64,000 nucleotides of DNA from Kluyvera genomosp. 1 (GCF_001266615.1 NZ_LGHZ01000022.1:1-64000); one strand, 5' to 3'; counted from the first letter of the stretch, positions 1-9,660 are shown. The notes: generated by a model not told the origin, from the letters alone. Numbers and translations are program-made.

Positions 1-97
1 GGGCTTTTTTGCGTCTGCACGTTGGTAAAATGAATTTAGCTCATTGCAAATGCGACGGTGATACGCAATTGGCTACTGAATAGTAGCCAATAGGTTG
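1..97. other. Left-edge intergenic sequence with terminator tail
   Basis: The first ten bases are a short G run, a C and a T run, which looks like the end of a Rho-independent terminator of an upstream rightward transcript. In E. coli the gene left of mobB is the 5S rRNA of rrnA, so an rRNA operon may lie just outside, but this cannot be seen here. A perfect 7-bp hairpin (71-77 with 82-88, GAAT loop) lies just downstream of the mobB stop; it lacks a clear U tract on the mobB strand. Confidence 0.4.
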
Positions 98-610
98 TTA
101 GTCGTTCTGATGTGACAGCCAATTAACTATAAACGCCACTATTTCCGGCAGCTCGTTCAGATTGAGAACTGGTACGCCAACGTCTAATACAGTATCGCTG
201 GCCACCGCTATCGTATGTTCATCAATGACCAGATCGCTCACGCTATGTCCTGCCGCTTCCCGAAAGAGTAAAATCTTGGCGACAGCTTCATGTTTGAACC
301 CTTCGACCAGTACCAGATCCAATTTTGACGCATCCATCCGGCTCACAAGCCACCCGAGATCGAGTTCCTGTTCTTCCAGAGTTTCCGTCATCAGCGCCCA
401 GCGCTGCTTACTGGCAACCAGAGTCTGCGCAGCCCCGGCTTTGCGTAATTCATAACTATCTTTACCGGGTTTATCGACATCCATATTGTGATGAGTATGT
501 TTAATAAGCCCTGGGCGAATACCGTGCGCGCAGAGTTCCGGTATTAATTTCTTAAGGAGTGTTGTTTTTCCTGTACCACTCCAGGCGGCGACCGCTAATA
601 GTGGAATCAT
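98..610 (-). CDS. mobB: Molybdopterin-guanine dinucleotide biosynthesis adaptor protein MobB
   Basis: Small GTP-binding protein that assists MobA in converting molybdopterin to the guanine dinucleotide form used by DMSO-reductase-family enzymes, including the formate dehydrogenase encoded in this window. The 170-residue product has an N-terminal Walker A loop (SGTGKTT, residues 11-17), the conserved KHTHH segment near residue 37, and the LVEGFKHE motif typical of MobB. The start overlaps the mobA stop by 4 bp (ATGA), so the pair is translationally coupled. Family assignment is secure; MobB is dispensable in E. coli, so its exact contribution is less certain. Confidence 0.95.
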   Translation of the reverse strand: MIPLLAVAAWSGTGKTTLLKKLIPELCAHGIRPGLIKHTHHNMDVDKPGKDSYELRKAGAAQTLVASKQRWALMTETLEEQELDLGWLVSRMDASKLDLVLVEGFKHEAVAKILLFREAAGHSVSDLVIDEHTIAVASDTVLDVGVPVLNLNELPEIVAFIVNWLSHQND

Positions 611-1191
611 TTTGCCACCTGATTTTTCAGTAAATCGTCAGGGGTATTCATGTTATGAAATGCTGGTTTCATGTCGCTAAAATCGACAGAATGACCGCCA
701 ACTTCGCGCATAAAGACCATTACTCTCCGATCGCCACGAGCCAGATAGGCTTCGATTTTTGGTGCAAGACAACGATGTGCTAACACCACGGCTGGATGAT
801 CGCGTTCTCCATCATGTACCCAAACAACGGGTGCCTGGAGACGTTTGTCGTCCAATCGCTCCGCTAAGTTTAAGGGGATGAAAGGGGTGTCGCAGGGACA
901 GAAGAGAAACCATTCGTCAGGAACCTGCTGCATAACCGATAAAATACCGGCGAGTGGTCCTGGATAATCAGAGAGTATGTCGCTAATGACCGGTAAACCA
1001 CTTGCCTGATAGATTGATAGGTTACGGTTGGCGCTGATCACGATGGCGCCTACCTGAGGACGTAGACGGTCGGCCACGTGCTGCCAGAGGGGCTTATCGT
1101 TAAGCAGTACCAATCCTTTATCCTGCCCACCCATTCTGGAGGCTTTGCCACCTGCCAGCACTACGCCGGTTATCTGGCTCTTTGCTTTCAC
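607..1191 (-). CDS. mobA: Molybdenum cofactor guanylyltransferase MobA
   Basis: Transfers GMP from GTP to molybdenum cofactor, giving Mo-bis-MGD. The 194-residue protein has the same length as E. coli MobA. It carries the nucleotidyltransferase signature near the N terminus ([15 protein letters not shown]), the FCPCDTPF segment around the metal-binding aspartate, and the C-terminal NMNTPDDL motif. A GTG start at 1191 is preferred because GAGG lies at normal distance upstream and the length then matches the family. First gene of a mobA-mobB operon, divergent from yihD. Confidence 0.95.
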   Translation of the reverse strand: MKAKSQITGVVLAGGKASRMGGQDKGLVLLNDKPLWQHVADRLRPQVGAIVISANRNLSIYQASGLPVISDILSDYPGPLAGILSVMQQVPDEWFLFCPCDTPFIPLNLAERLDDKRLQAPVVWVHDGERDHPAVVLAHRCLAPKIEAYLARGDRRVMVFMREVGGHSVDFSDMKPAFHNMNTPDDLLKNQVAK

Positions 1192-1260
1192 TGCTATCGC
1201 CTCTTTTATTGTGGGGTTTACCCTGCTACCGTATCTTCATCAAGCGTAAGGAGCACGACC

Positions 1261-1530
1261 ATGAAATGTAAACGTCTGAATGAAGTTATTGAACTCCTCC
1301 AGCCAGCCTGGCAGAAAGAGCCTGAGTTGAATCTTATGCAATTTTTGCAGAAACTGGCGAAAGAGTCAGGCTATGACGGTGAATTGGCCGATTTAACGGA
1401 CGATATCCTGATCTACCATCTGAAAATGCGTGACTCGGCTAAAGACGCGGTGATCCCGGGTATTCAGAAAGATTATGAAGAAGATTTCAAAACCGCGCTG
1501 CTGCGCGCGCGTGGTGTGATTAAAGAGTAA
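1261..1530 (+). CDS. yihD: YihD family protein (DUF1040)
   Basis: An 89-residue soluble, charged protein of unknown function, conserved in enterobacteria at this position between mobA and srkA. The ATG at 1261 follows an AAGGAG ribosome-binding site (1248-1253), which rules out the longer upstream extension of this frame. It has no signal peptide or membrane segment. It is mostly helical by composition, with a conserved [12 protein letters not shown] stretch. The stop codon overlaps the CpxR-like box in front of srkA. Confidence 0.92.
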   Translation: MKCKRLNEVIELLQPAWQKEPELNLMQFLQKLAKESGYDGELADLTDDILIYHLKMRDSAKDAVIPGIQKDYEEDFKTALLRARGVIKE

Positions 1531-1541
1531 AAGGTTGTAAG
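1527..1541 (+). promoter_or_regulatory. Candidate CpxR box upstream of srkA-dsbA
   Basis: GTAAA, five bases, then GTAAG: one mismatch from the CpxR consensus GTAAA-N5-GTAAA. It lies 65 bp ahead of the srkA start and overlaps the yihD stop. In E. coli the srkA(yihE)-dsbA operon is induced by the Cpx envelope-stress system, so position and sequence agree. Not shown experimentally here. Confidence 0.55.
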
Positions 1542-1605
1542 CAGTGCCGCTCAACTCGCTGCGAAATGATATCCTGACTCATTCGTATCGTTAACGGATG
1601 TCAGG

Positions 1606-2592
1606 ATGAACGACAAGGCTTTCACTTTCCAGACACTCCACCCGGACACTATTATCGATGCCCTATTTGAACAGGGCATCCGGGTGGACTCTGGTCTCAC
1701 TCCACTAAACAGCTATGAGAACCGGGTTTACCAGTTTCAGGATGAAGATCGCCGTCGTATGGTGGTGAAATTCTATCGTCCGGAGCGCTGGTCTGCCGCG
1801 CAGATTCTCGAAGAGCATCAGTTTGCGCTGGAGCTGGTACGAGACGATGTACCGGTCGCAGCTCCGCTCGCCTTTAACGATAAAACGCTGTTAACCCATG
1901 ATGGTTTTTATTTCACCGTCTTCCCGAGCGTGGGGGGCCGGCAGTTTGAGTCTGATAATCTGGACCAGATGGAATGGGTTGGACGCTATCTTGGCCGGCT
2001 GCATCAGACAGGGCGAAAATCGCGCTTTGTGGCGCGTCCTGATATTGGTGTTAAAGAGTATCTTATTGAACCTCGCGCCGTGTTTGAACATTCGGCACTG
2101 GTTCCTGCGGCCTTAAAAGACCATTTTCTGAAAGCCACTGATGACCTGATTGATGCTGTCATGGGGCAGTGGCATGGGCGTTTTGATGTATTGCGCTTAC
2201 ATGGCGACTGTCATGCCGGGAATATTCTCTGGCGCGATGGCCCGATGTTTGTCGATCTTGATGACGCGCGCAATGGCCCCGCAGTTCAGGATCTTTGGAT
2301 GCTGCTTAATGGCTCTCTTGCTGAGAGACGTATGCAGCTTGAAATGATCGTAGAGGCTTACGAAGAATTCAGCAGCTTTAATTCAGATGAATTAGCGCTG
2401 ATTGAGCCTTTACGCGCAATGCGGTTGGTTTATTATCTTGCCTGGATTATCAGGCGTTGGGATGACCCTGCATTTCCGAAAAATTTTCCTTGGTTAACCG
2501 GGGAAGATTTCTGGCATCGGCAGATTGCTACTTTCGTTGAGCAGGTGAAGGTTCTGCAAGAACCCCCTCTACAGCTAACGCCAATGTATTAA
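1606..2592 (+). CDS. srkA: Stress response serine/threonine protein kinase SrkA (YihE/RdoA)
   Basis: Eukaryotic-like (aminoglycoside phosphotransferase fold) kinase that protects enterobacteria from stress-induced death and is co-transcribed with dsbA under Cpx control. The 328-residue protein equals the E. coli length. It carries the catalytic loop LHGDCHAGNI (catalytic Asp201) and the magnesium-binding FVDLDDA motif (Asp217). The start follows a weak Shine-Dalgarno (CAGGATG), as in relatives. The gene ends 27 bp before dsbA, consistent with an operon. Confidence 0.96.
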   Translation: MNDKAFTFQTLHPDTIIDALFEQGIRVDSGLTPLNSYENRVYQFQDEDRRRMVVKFYRPERWSAAQILEEHQFALELVRDDVPVAAPLAFNDKTLLTHDGFYFTVFPSVGGRQFESDNLDQMEWVGRYLGRLHQTGRKSRFVARPDIGVKEYLIEPRAVFEHSALVPAALKDHFLKATDDLIDAVMGQWHGRFDVLRLHGDCHAGNILWRDGPMFVDLDDARNGPAVQDLWMLLNGSLAERRMQLEMIVEAYEEFSSFNSDELALIEPLRAMRLVYYLAWIIRRWDDPAFPKNFPWLTGEDFWHRQIATFVEQVKVLQEPPLQLTPMY

Positions 2593-2619
2593 TTCGACAC
2601 AGTCAGGAGAGAGTGAGTT

Positions 2620-3243
2620 ATGAAAAAGGTTTGGCTTGCGCTGGCAGGTATGATTCTGGCATTCAGCGCATCTGCTGCTCAGATTACCGAAGGCAAACAA
2701 TATATTACCATCGATAAACCGGTTGCAGGTGAGCCGCAAGTGCTGGAGTTCTTCTCCTTCTACTGCCCGCATTGCTATCAGTTTGAGGAAGTTCTGCACG
2801 TTTCTGATAACGTGCGGAAAAAGCTTCCTGAAGGTGTCAAAATGACCAAGTACCACGTTGAGTTCCTGGGCCCGTTGGGCAAAGACCTGACTCAGGCGTG
2901 GGCGGTTGCGATGGCGCTGGGTGTTGAAGACAAGGTAACCGCACCAATGTTTGAAGCCGTGCAGAAAACACAAACGGTTCAGACCGTGGCTGATATTCGT
3001 AACGTCTTCATCAACGCTGGCGTGAAAGGCGATGATTACGACGCTGCATGGAATAGCTTCGTGGTGAAATCGATGGTTGCTCAGCAGGAAAAAGCGGCTG
3101 CCGACCTTCAGCTTCAGGGCGTTCCGGCGATGTTTGTTAACGGTAAATACCAGCTGAATCCGCAGGGCATGGACACCAGCAATATGGATGTCTTTGTTGC
3201 TCAGTATGCTGATGCCGTAAAACAGCTTGTTGAGAAAAAATAA
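2620..3243 (+). CDS. dsbA: Thiol:disulfide interchange protein DsbA
   Basis: Periplasmic oxidase that introduces disulfide bonds into exported proteins; it is reoxidised by DsbB. The 207-residue precursor has a cleavable Sec signal peptide of about 19 residues (ending FSASAA), the thioredoxin-fold active site CPHC at residues 49-52, and the cis-proline segment GVPAMF (Pro169). It is preceded by AGGAGAG and lies 27 bp after srkA. A strong hairpin terminator follows. In E. coli yihF lies between dsbA and yihG; here nothing separates them. Confidence 0.98.
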   Translation: MKKVWLALAGMILAFSASAAQITEGKQYITIDKPVAGEPQVLEFFSFYCPHCYQFEEVLHVSDNVRKKLPEGVKMTKYHVEFLGPLGKDLTQAWAVAMALGVEDKVTAPMFEAVQKTQTVQTVADIRNVFINAGVKGDDYDAAWNSFVVKSMVAQQEKAAADLQLQGVPAMFVNGKYQLNPQGMDTSNMDVFVAQYADAVKQLVEKK

Positions 3244-3250
3244 AAAAGAA

Positions 3251-3276
3251 AACGCCGGTCATTGACCGGCGTTTTT
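3251..3276. terminator. Bidirectional terminator between dsbA and yihG
   Basis: Ten-bp GC-rich perfect stem (3251-3260 with 3264-3273), three-base loop, T run on the plus side and A-rich flank that gives a T run on the minus side. It serves dsbA, and in the other direction overlaps the last codons of yihG. Confidence 0.85.
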
Positions 3277-4167
3277 GTACTCTGCTTTGATTGTCTTTAT
3301 CTGCTGATCTTTCTCTTCCCATAACGCATTCAGCCAAAGCTGAAAGCGCCGTTTGAAATTCTTATCCCCAACATAATCGCCGTGCAGTTCTGGATCGATA
3401 GGGCGCAGATTGACCCGAACGACGATACGCGTCAGTTTCCCACTCAACATATCGAAGAAGGGTGTCTTATCGTTTTCTGGATAGCACAGGGTGACGTCCA
3501 GCAACTTATCAAACTGAGAGCCCAGTACATTCAATGCCATTGCAATGCCGGCTGCTTTTGGCGGCAGCAGGTTATTATACGGAGAGCGGGTCTGCAGACG
3601 TTTTTCTGGCGTGAATCGTGACCCTTCTACAAAATTAACGATAGTCGTCGGGTGGACGCGGAATTTTTCACACGAGCGGCGAGTGGTTTCAACATCTTTA
3701 CCGCGACGTTCAGGGTGGCGAATCAGATAGCTGCGTGAATAGCGGCGCATAAACGGCATATCCAGAGCCCAGCATGCCAACCCCATAAACGGCACCCAGG
3801 CCAGCTGTTGCTTGAGGAAATACTTATTCATCGGAATGTGATTACGGAAAATAACGCACAGCACCACGATGTCTGCCCAGCTGTGGTGATTACAGATAAG
3901 CAGATACCAATTTTTCTTATTTAAGGTATCCAGTCCCTGGATATCCCATTTGAGCCAGGGATTAAAATGCAGCAGCGCGGCAAGACCCACGCACCAGCAG
4001 TACATCATAAAATTACAAAATACCGAGACTGAACGCCAGATCGCCGGGACAGGGAGGATGAGCTTGACGATCCCTGCGAGGATGATGGGAATAGAGCACA
4101 ATATCGTCAATAAAATGGTAAGCGCGATACTAATAGGTAGTGTTATCGCTGCGAGCAGTCTCGACAT
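3259..4167 (-). CDS. yihG: Acyltransferase YihG (PlsC-like)
   Basis: Membrane acyltransferase of the 1-acyl-glycerol-3-phosphate acyltransferase family; in E. coli YihG affects phospholipid acyl-chain composition. The 302-residue protein has two N-terminal hydrophobic segments (residues about 5-65), the catalytic NHHSWAD motif (HX4D), and the substrate-binding FVEGSR motif. E. coli YihG is 310 residues. Convergent with dsbA, separated only by the shared terminator. No gene is divergent from it until polA. Confidence 0.92.
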   Translation of the reverse strand: MSRLLAAITLPISIALTILLTILCSIPIILAGIVKLILPVPAIWRSVSVFCNFMMYCWCVGLAALLHFNPWLKWDIQGLDTLNKKNWYLLICNHHSWADIVVLCVIFRNHIPMNKYFLKQQLAWVPFMGLACWALDMPFMRRYSRSYLIRHPERRGKDVETTRRSCEKFRVHPTTIVNFVEGSRFTPEKRLQTRSPYNNLLPPKAAGIAMALNVLGSQFDKLLDVTLCYPENDKTPFFDMLSGKLTRIVVRVNLRPIDPELHGDYVGDKNFKRRFQLWLNALWEEKDQQIKTIKAEYKNAGQ

Positions 4168-4563
4168 AGTTTGTTTATTCAGATAGTTAGTTATTTAACG
4201 TGCACAGATAAAAGAACACAAGGCGCTGATTTTACCAGAAAACGCGTTAAATGATGGGTCTTAGCAGAATAGAAAAAAGAGCATCATGTCTATCCACATT
4301 GTGTGAATTATCATCAAACTGTGATCTATTGTAATGATCTTTATTTAATTAACTGAAAAATAAGAATTATTTTTTATTTAACTCTGGGTTACATATTATA
4401 TGTTATGAATAAAATAAAACTATTCACAAACTTATCCACAATTTGTTTTGCGTGCGATCGCGGAGATCTCTAAATCTTTTCACGTTATTTTGGCGAAAAA
4501 TTCATGTTTTCATGCTGTCTGTGGCATCCTTTACCCATAATCTGATAAACAGGCACGGAAATT
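4168..4563. promoter_or_regulatory. AT-rich polA upstream region with DnaA-box-like and 13-mer-like elements
   Basis: This 396-bp gap contains a perfect DnaA box TTATCCACA at 4432-4440, a one-mismatch copy CTATCCACA at 4290-4298, and two GATCT-starting AT-rich tracts near 4322-4350 that resemble the oriC 13-mers. Long A/T runs follow (4340-4425), and two GATC sites lie just upstream of polA. A possible -10 element CATAAT is at 4536-4541. DnaA is reported to stimulate polA expression in E. coli, which fits the boxes. No coding sequence is evident in the gap. Confidence 0.55.
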
Positions 4564-7356
4564 ATGGTTCAGATCCCAGAAAACCCTCTTATCCTCGTTG
4601 ATGGCTCCTCTTATCTCTATCGGGCATATCATGCATTCCCACCGCTGACTAACCGTGCGGGCGAGCCAACTGGCGCCATGTATGGTGTTTTAAATATGCT
4701 GCGTAGCTTGATCTTGCAGTATCAGCCGACGCATGCGGTTGTGGTTTTTGATGCGAAGGGGAAAACCTTCCGTGATGAACTGTTTGAGGACTACAAATCA
4801 CATCGTCCGCCGATGCCGGACGATCTGCGTGCACAGATTGAACCACTGCACACCATGGTGAAAGCGATGGGCCTGCCGTTGATGGCGGTTTCCGGCGTTG
4901 AGGCCGATGACGTTATCGGTACGCTGGCACGGGAAGCTGAAAAAATTGGCCGCCCGGTGCTTATCAGCACGGGTGATAAAGATATGGCGCAGCTTGTGAC
5001 GCCGGGTATTACGCTCATCAATACCATGACCAATACGATCCTGGGTCCTGAGGAAGTGGTGGCGAAATATGGCGTGCCGCCAGAGCTAATTATCGATTTC
5101 CTCGCACTGATGGGCGACTCTTCGGATAACATCCCCGGCGTACCTGGCGTGGGTGAGAAAACCGCACAGGCGTTGCTGCAAGGTCTGGGTGGGTTGGATG
5201 CTCTGTATGGCGAGCCGGAGAAAATTGCCGGACTGACCTTCCGTGGTGCGAAAACCATGGCGGCGAAACTTGAGCAGAATAAGGATCTCGCTTATCTCTC
5301 CTACAAGCTGGCCACGATCAAAACTGACGTGGAACTGGAATTGGGCTGTGAGCAGCTGACCGTCTCGCCGCCATCAGCCGACGAATTGCTGGAACTGTTT
5401 AAAAAGTATGAATTTAAGCGTTGGATTACCGACGTTGAATCCGGTACCTGGATGCAGGCTAAAGGCAGTAAGCCTGCCGCAAAACCATCCCAAACAGCAG
5501 TGACATCCACTGAGCCGGTAGAGGAAGAGATTGCGACAACACTTTCTTCGGAAAATTATGTCACTATTCTTGATGAAGAAACGTTGCTGGCGTGGATCGA
5601 AAAGCTGAAAAAAGCGCCGCTATTCGCCTTTGATACTGAAACTGATAGCCTCGATAACATTTCCGCCAATATGGTCGGACTGTCGTTTGCTATTGAGCCT
5701 GGTGTTGCAGCGTATGTGCCGGTCGCCCATGACTACCTTGATGCGCCGGAGCAAATCTCCCGTGAGCACGTGTTGGAGCTGCTTAAACCGCTGCTGGAAG
5801 ATAACAACCTACTGAAAGTTGGCCAGAATCTGAAGTTCGATCGCGGGATTCTCGCTAACTATGGCATCGAGCTGCGCGGAATTGCCTTCGATACCATGCT
5901 CGAGTCCTATACCCTGGATAGCGTTGCCGGCCGCCATGATATGGACAGTCTCTCCGACCGCTGGTTGAAACATAAAACCATCACCTTTGAAGAGATTGCC
6001 GGTAAAGGTAAAAATCAGCTGACCTTTAACCAGATTGCACTGGAAGAAGCGGGGCGCTATGCCGCGGAGGATGCGGACGTCACCCTGCAGCTGCACCTGA
6101 AAATGTGGCCGAAGCTCCAGAAAATTGAAGGGCCACTGCGTATCTTCAATGAGATTGAAATGCCGCTGGTGCCGGTGCTGTCGCGTATTGAACGCAATGG
6201 GGTAAAAATTAACCCGACGGTGCTGCACGCACATTCACAGGAAATCGCCAAGCGTCTGGTTGAGCTAGAGCAAAAAGCCTACGAGATTGCCGGTGAAGAA
6301 TTTAACCTCTCTTCGCCAAAACAGTTGCAGACGATCCTGTTTGAAAAACAGGGCATTAAGCCGCTGAAGAAAACGCCGGGCGGCGCACCGTCCACCTCTG
6401 AAGAGGTGCTCGAGGAGCTGGCGCTGGATTACCCGCTGCCAAAAGTGATTCTTGAGTATCGTGGGCTGGCGAAACTGAAGTCGACCTATACCGACAAGCT
6501 GCCGCTGATGATTAACCCGAAAACCGGGCGTGTCCATACCTCCTATCACCAGGCGGTGACCGCGACTGGGCGTCTTTCTTCTACCGATCCTAACCTGCAA
6601 AATATTCCGGTACGTAGCGAAGAAGGCCGCCGTATTCGCCAGGCGTTTATTGCGCCGGAGGATTACGTCATCGTGTCTGCGGACTACTCGCAAATTGAAC
6701 TGCGTATTATGGCGCACCTATCCCGTGACGAAGGTTTGCTGAAGGCATTTGCGGAAGGCAAAGACATTCACCGTGCCACGGCGGCCGAAGTGTTTGGCCT
6801 ACCACTGGATAGCGTCAGCAGTGAACAGCGTCGCAGCGCGAAGGCGATAAACTTTGGTCTGATTTACGGCATGAGCGCTTTCGGTCTGGCGCGTCAGCTG
6901 AATATTCCGCGTAAAGAAGCGCAGAAGTACATGGATCTCTACTTCGAACGTTATCCGGGCGTACTTGATTATATGGAACGCACGCGTGCACAGGCGAAAG
7001 ATCAGGGATATGTCGAAACCCTGGACGGGCGCCGTCTGTATCTTCCCGACATCAAATCCAGCAACGGTGCGCGTCGTGCCGGCGCTGAGCGTGCGGCGAT
7101 TAACGCCCCAATGCAGGGGACGGCTGCTGACGTTATCAAGCGAGCGATGATTGCCGTCGATCGCTGGTTAGAAGATGAGAAGCCACGCGTACGTCTGATC
7201 ATGCAAGTACACGATGAATTGATCTTTGAAGTGCATAAAGATGATGTTGATGCGGTAGCGAAGAAAGTGCATGAATTGATGGAAAACAGCACTAAGCTCG
7301 ATGTCCCACTGCTGGTGGAAGTTGGCAGCGGCGAAAACTGGGATCAAGCGCATTAA
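4564..7356 (+). CDS. polA: DNA polymerase I
   Basis: Fills Okazaki gaps and repair patches while removing RNA primers. The 930-residue protein has three domains in order: 5'-3' exonuclease (about 1-290, with the [11 protein letters not shown] and [17 protein letters not shown] metal-site motifs), 3'-5' proofreading exonuclease (about 330-520, FDTETDS with Asp357/Glu359), and polymerase (about 521-930, motif [11 protein letters not shown] with Asp707, motif C QVHDE with Asp884). E. coli PolI is 928 residues. All catalytic residues are present. Spot 42 RNA lies downstream, as in E. coli. Confidence 0.98.
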   Translation: MVQIPENPLILVDGSSYLYRAYHAFPPLTNRAGEPTGAMYGVLNMLRSLILQYQPTHAVVVFDAKGKTFRDELFEDYKSHRPPMPDDLRAQIEPLHTMVKAMGLPLMAVSGVEADDVIGTLAREAEKIGRPVLISTGDKDMAQLVTPGITLINTMTNTILGPEEVVAKYGVPPELIIDFLALMGDSSDNIPGVPGVGEKTAQALLQGLGGLDALYGEPEKIAGLTFRGAKTMAAKLEQNKDLAYLSYKLATIKTDVELELGCEQLTVSPPSADELLELFKKYEFKRWITDVESGTWMQAKGSKPAAKPSQTAVTSTEPVEEEIATTLSSENYVTILDEETLLAWIEKLKKAPLFAFDTETDSLDNISANMVGLSFAIEPGVAAYVPVAHDYLDAPEQISREHVLELLKPLLEDNNLLKVGQNLKFDRGILANYGIELRGIAFDTMLESYTLDSVAGRHDMDSLSDRWLKHKTITFEEIAGKGKNQLTFNQIALEEAGRYAAEDADVTLQLHLKMWPKLQKIEGPLRIFNEIEMPLVPVLSRIERNGVKINPTVLHAHSQEIAKRLVELEQKAYEIAGEEFNLSSPKQLQTILFEKQGIKPLKKTPGGAPSTSEEVLEELALDYPLPKVILEYRGLAKLKSTYTDKLPLMINPKTGRVHTSYHQAVTATGRLSSTDPNLQNIPVRSEEGRRIRQAFIAPEDYVIVSADYSQIELRIMAHLSRDEGLLKAFAEGKDIHRATAAEVFGLPLDSVSSEQRRSAKAINFGLIYGMSAFGLARQLNIPRKEAQKYMDLYFERYPGVLDYMERTRAQAKDQGYVETLDGRRLYLPDIKSSNGARRAGAERAAINAPMQGTAADVIKRAMIAVDRWLEDEKPRVRLIMQVHDELIFEVHKDDVDAVAKKVHELMENSTKLDVPLLVEVGSGENWDQAH

Positions 7357-7410
7357 GTGTTCGATGATAAACGTCGTTTTATGTAAGTAAGCAACATAAC
7401 TTATCTAATT

Positions 7411-7496
7411 TTGTGATGAACATTAGAATTCGTTATGTAACTAGTGAAAAAAAACTACAAAAAATGCTTTCTGTGAAACGTAAAAAAGAGTAGAGT
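7411..7496 (+). promoter_or_regulatory. Spot 42 promoter with CRP-like site
   Basis: A -10 element TAGAGT (7491-7496) lies at correct distance from the inferred start at 7504, with TTTCTG near 7468-7473 as a weak -35. Upstream at 7412-7427 is a TGTGA half-site followed by an imperfect second half. In E. coli cAMP-CRP represses spf, so this may be the operator, but the second half-site is poor. Confidence 0.5.
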
Positions 7497-7503
7497 TAAT
7501 CTC

Positions 7504-7612
7504 GTAGGGTACAGAGGTAAGATGTTCTATCTTTCAGACCTTTTACTTCACGTAATCGGATTTGGCTGAATATTTTAGCCGCCCCAGTCAGTAATGACTG
7601 GGGCGTTTTTTA
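7504..7612 (+). ncRNA. spf: Spot 42 small RNA
   Basis: Hfq-dependent sRNA that represses secondary carbon-source genes when glucose is available. The 109-nt sequence, starting GTAGGGTACAGAGGTAAG and ending in a strong GC hairpin with a T tail (7580-7611), matches E. coli Spot 42 at essentially every position and lies immediately downstream of polA. It is relevant to the several sugar operons in this window (rha, yih, frv). Confidence 0.97.
7522..7569 (+). CDS. spfP: Small protein SpfP encoded within Spot 42
   Basis: A 15-codon reading frame inside Spot 42 (MFYLSDLLLHVIGFG) preceded by AGAGGTAA. In E. coli this frame is translated, and the peptide, SpfP, is reported to modulate CRP-dependent regulation, making Spot 42 a dual-function RNA. 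The start, stop and hydrophobic character are all retained. Translation in this organism is inferred from conservation. Confidence 0.7.
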   Translation: MFYLSDLLLHVIGFG

Positions 7613-7727
7613 TTGGGCGAAAGAAAAGTTTTCGCATCAGTCATGACGGTCACGATGGGGTCAAATGAAGGGATGGTGCGGGCCCGGAACAGGGCGCCAG
7701 GCGCCACTATCCGGGATTAAGACGGGG

Positions 7728-8366
7728 TTACTCTGCTGCTGCCTCTTCTGGCTCTTCCTGCGGTGGAATCTCGCTATACCAGCTATCCAGCTTCTGACGC
7801 AGTTTGTCGACGCCCAGTTTTTTCAGCGAAGAAAATGCTTCAACCTGCACGTCGCCATTAAAGGCAACAACAGCTTCACGGACCTGATTGAGCTGCGCTT
7901 TACGCGCACCGCTTGCCAGCTTATCAGCCTTGGTCAACAGCACCAGAACCTGAATATCACTGGCGACAGCCCATTCGATCATCTGCTGGTCGAGATCCTT
8001 CAGCGGATGGCGGATATCCATCAGAATGACTAATCCTTTTAGACACAGGCGTTTTTCCAGGTATTCACCCAGCGCTTTCTGCCATTTGATTTTCATCTCT
8101 TCAGGTACCTGCGCGTAGCCATATCCCGGCAGGTCGACAAGGCGCTTACCTTCAACCACTTCAAACAGGTTGATGAGCTGGGTACGTCCTGGCGTTTTGG
8201 AGGTACGAGCCAGGCTTTTTTGATTGGTCAGCGTATTCAGGGCGCTGGATTTCCCTGCATTGGAACGGCCAGCGAAGGCCACTTCGATTCCAGTATCGGA
8301 AGGTAAGTGACGGATATCAGGCGCACTTGTCACAAAATGCGTCTGTTGATAGTTCAGGTTAGTCAA
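7728..8366 (-). CDS. engB: Ribosome biogenesis GTP-binding protein EngB (YihA/YsxC)
   Basis: Essential GTPase for large-subunit ribosome assembly and cell division. It has P-loop GRSNAGKS (residues 33-40), switch region [10 protein letters not shown]3 DLPGYG, G4 LTKADK and G5 FSSLKK, which is the whole Era/EngB motif set. A TTG start at 8366 is chosen: GGAG lies at proper spacing upstream and the protein then begins MTNLNYQQ as in E. coli. An in-frame ATG at 8393 would add nine residues lacking a Shine-Dalgarno. The predicted length is 212 residues, with an acidic C-terminal tail. Confidence 0.95.
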   Translation of the reverse strand: MTNLNYQQTHFVTSAPDIRHLPSDTGIEVAFAGRSNAGKSSALNTLTNQKSLARTSKTPGRTQLINLFEVVEGKRLVDLPGYGYAQVPEEMKIKWQKALGEYLEKRLCLKGLVILMDIRHPLKDLDQQMIEWAVASDIQVLVLLTKADKLASGARKAQLNQVREAVVAFNGDVQVEAFSSLKKLGVDKLRQKLDSWYSEIPPQEEPEEAAAE

Positions 8367-8505
8367 AACGGTTATCTCCGTTAAATCAGGCAATAGGGGC
8401 GATTATACCCGATCGGCAGAAAAAGGCTGGTTTTCCTCAGAGCGTATTCACTGTAAGCCGAAGCCCCTGCGTGTGTAGGATATTTGCCATTGTTGCTATG
8501 AGAAA

Positions 8506-8523
8506 TATAAGAGAAATCTCTGA
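8506..8523. promoter_or_regulatory. Candidate UvrY (BarA/UvrY) site upstream of csrC
   Basis: Imperfect palindrome TATAAGAGAAATCTCTGA, resembling the 18-bp UvrY recognition sequence, about 125 bp upstream of the inferred csrC start. csrC transcription depends on the BarA-UvrY system in E. coli. Assignment is by similarity only. Confidence 0.45.
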
Positions 8524-8606
8524 CGATAAAATAGCCGTGTTATTTAAAATCATCATGTTATGAGTGTTCAATTATCTGATTTGTCGGTTTTCCTCTCTTT
8601 CATTGC

Positions 8607-8634
8607 TTGTTAGTTTAACGCAACACGGTAAAGT
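8607..8634 (+). promoter_or_regulatory. csrC promoter
   Basis: TTGTTA (8607-8612) and TAAAGT (8629-8634), 16-bp spacer, placing the start near 8642 where the CsrC-like sequence begins. Confidence 0.6.
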
Positions 8635-8641
8635 AGCACCC

Positions 8642-8889
8642 ATCGGCGAGGGAGCCAGAAGGAATTAGACTCAGGATGAGGGGTCAGGAACGCCAGGAGG
8701 CGAAGACCTACGGAATCTGTCAGGAAGACAAGCGTCTGGAGACGTTACGCAAGGATAGGGAACAATAACAGGGACTGTTATAAAGCTAACGGATAAACAG
8801 GGCGCGTTGTAAGCCAACATGGAATGTAGAACCCGTAATGGGTTGTGAGTCAGGAAAAAAGGCGACAGATTACTCTGTCGCCTTTTTTC
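8642..8889 (+). ncRNA. csrC: CsrC small RNA (CsrA-sequestering)
   Basis: Regulatory RNA that titrates the post-transcriptional regulator CsrA. About 248 nt, containing 14 GGA motifs, many in CAGGA context, which is the CsrA-binding signature. It ends in a Rho-independent terminator (stem 8861-8869 with 8874-8882, T run). Several blocks, including the CAGGAGGCGAAGAC segment and the whole 3' hairpin, match E. coli CsrC, and the position between engB and yihI is the same. The exact 5' end is inferred from the promoter. Confidence 0.93.
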
Positions 8890-8956
8890 TTTGTTTGCTT
8901 TCTGCTAGATTCCGGCTCAATTCTATACTGAATAAAACGGCTTAAAGACTGACATC

Positions 8957-9472
8957 ATGAAAAAACCAACCTCTGCACCGCGCAGTAAAGCTCCGGGCAA
9001 ACAGCGCCGTAAAACGCGTGAAGAACTGAACCTGGAAGCTCGCGATCGTAAAAACGACAAAAAGCACCGTGGTAACGCGGCGGGTAGCCGTGCGAACGGC
9101 ACTGGCGGTGCATCCGGCGGTAACAAACAAAAGCAGCAACAAGATCCTCGTATTGGTAGTAAAAAACCGATAGCGCTGGGCGTTACCGACGCGCCAGTGG
9201 TTAAACAGCCCAAACCGAAGAGCGAGAAACCTATGCTTTCACCGCAGGCCGAGCTGGATATGCTGGAGAGTGATGAGCGCCTGGATGCGCTGCTGGAACG
9301 CCTTGAAAATGATGAAGTCCTGTCTGCTGAAGACCAGAAGTGGGTTGATGCCAAACTGGACAGAATTGATGAGCTGATGCAGCAGCTTGGCCTCTCTTAC
9401 GACGATGATGAAGAAGAAGAGGAAGAAGAGGGCAAGGAAGACATGATGCGTCTGCTGCGAGGTGGAAACTAA
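8957..9472 (+). CDS. yihI: Der GTPase-activating protein YihI
   Basis: Activates the ribosome-assembly GTPase Der (EngA) and so modulates late 50S assembly. The 171-residue protein has a strongly basic, low-complexity N-terminal half (residues 1-65, Lys/Arg/Asn/Gly rich), a central helical region with the [18 protein letters not shown] segment, and a very acidic C-terminal tract (Asp/Glu run about 150-162), all typical of YihI. The start at 8957 matches the family N terminus MKKPTS; the ribosome-binding site is weak. Confidence 0.93.
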   Translation: MKKPTSAPRSKAPGKQRRKTREELNLEARDRKNDKKHRGNAAGSRANGTGGASGGNKQKQQQDPRIGSKKPIALGVTDAPVVKQPKPKSEKPMLSPQAELDMLESDERLDALLERLENDEVLSAEDQKWVDAKLDRIDELMQQLGLSYDDDEEEEEEEGKEDMMRLLRGGN

Positions 9473-9475
9473 CGT

Positions 9476-9658
9476 TTGCACCCGATTGGCCTGCCGGTCC
9501 TGCTTATAACCCTTTTGGTTGTATGTTATCTGGGGTGGTTATTCGTTAAACTACGACGGTTGTCGCGGCGTCAAAGTTGGCTGCGCAACCGGCTGTGGCG
9601 CAGTAGTGCGGCCACGCCGGCAAGCCGTCGTCGTTCTCGACACCATCGCAAGGAGTGA
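9476..9658 (+). CDS. Candidate small membrane protein between yihI and hemN
   Basis: A 60-codon frame with a TTG start that fills the gap between yihI and hemN and stops 2 bp before the hemN ATG. Residues 6-24 form one hydrophobic segment (LPVLLITLLVVCYLGWLFV), followed by a highly Arg-rich tail. The hemN Shine-Dalgarno lies in its last codons, which would allow translational coupling. Its N terminus resembles single-pass proteins of the DUF2489 type found at this place in vibrios, so it could be a shortened relative or a remnant. It may equally be non-coding. Confidence 0.35.
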   Translation: MHPIGLPVLLITLLVVCYLGWLFVKLRRLSRRQSWLRNRLWRSSAATPASRRRSRHHRKE

Positions 9659-9660
9659 GC

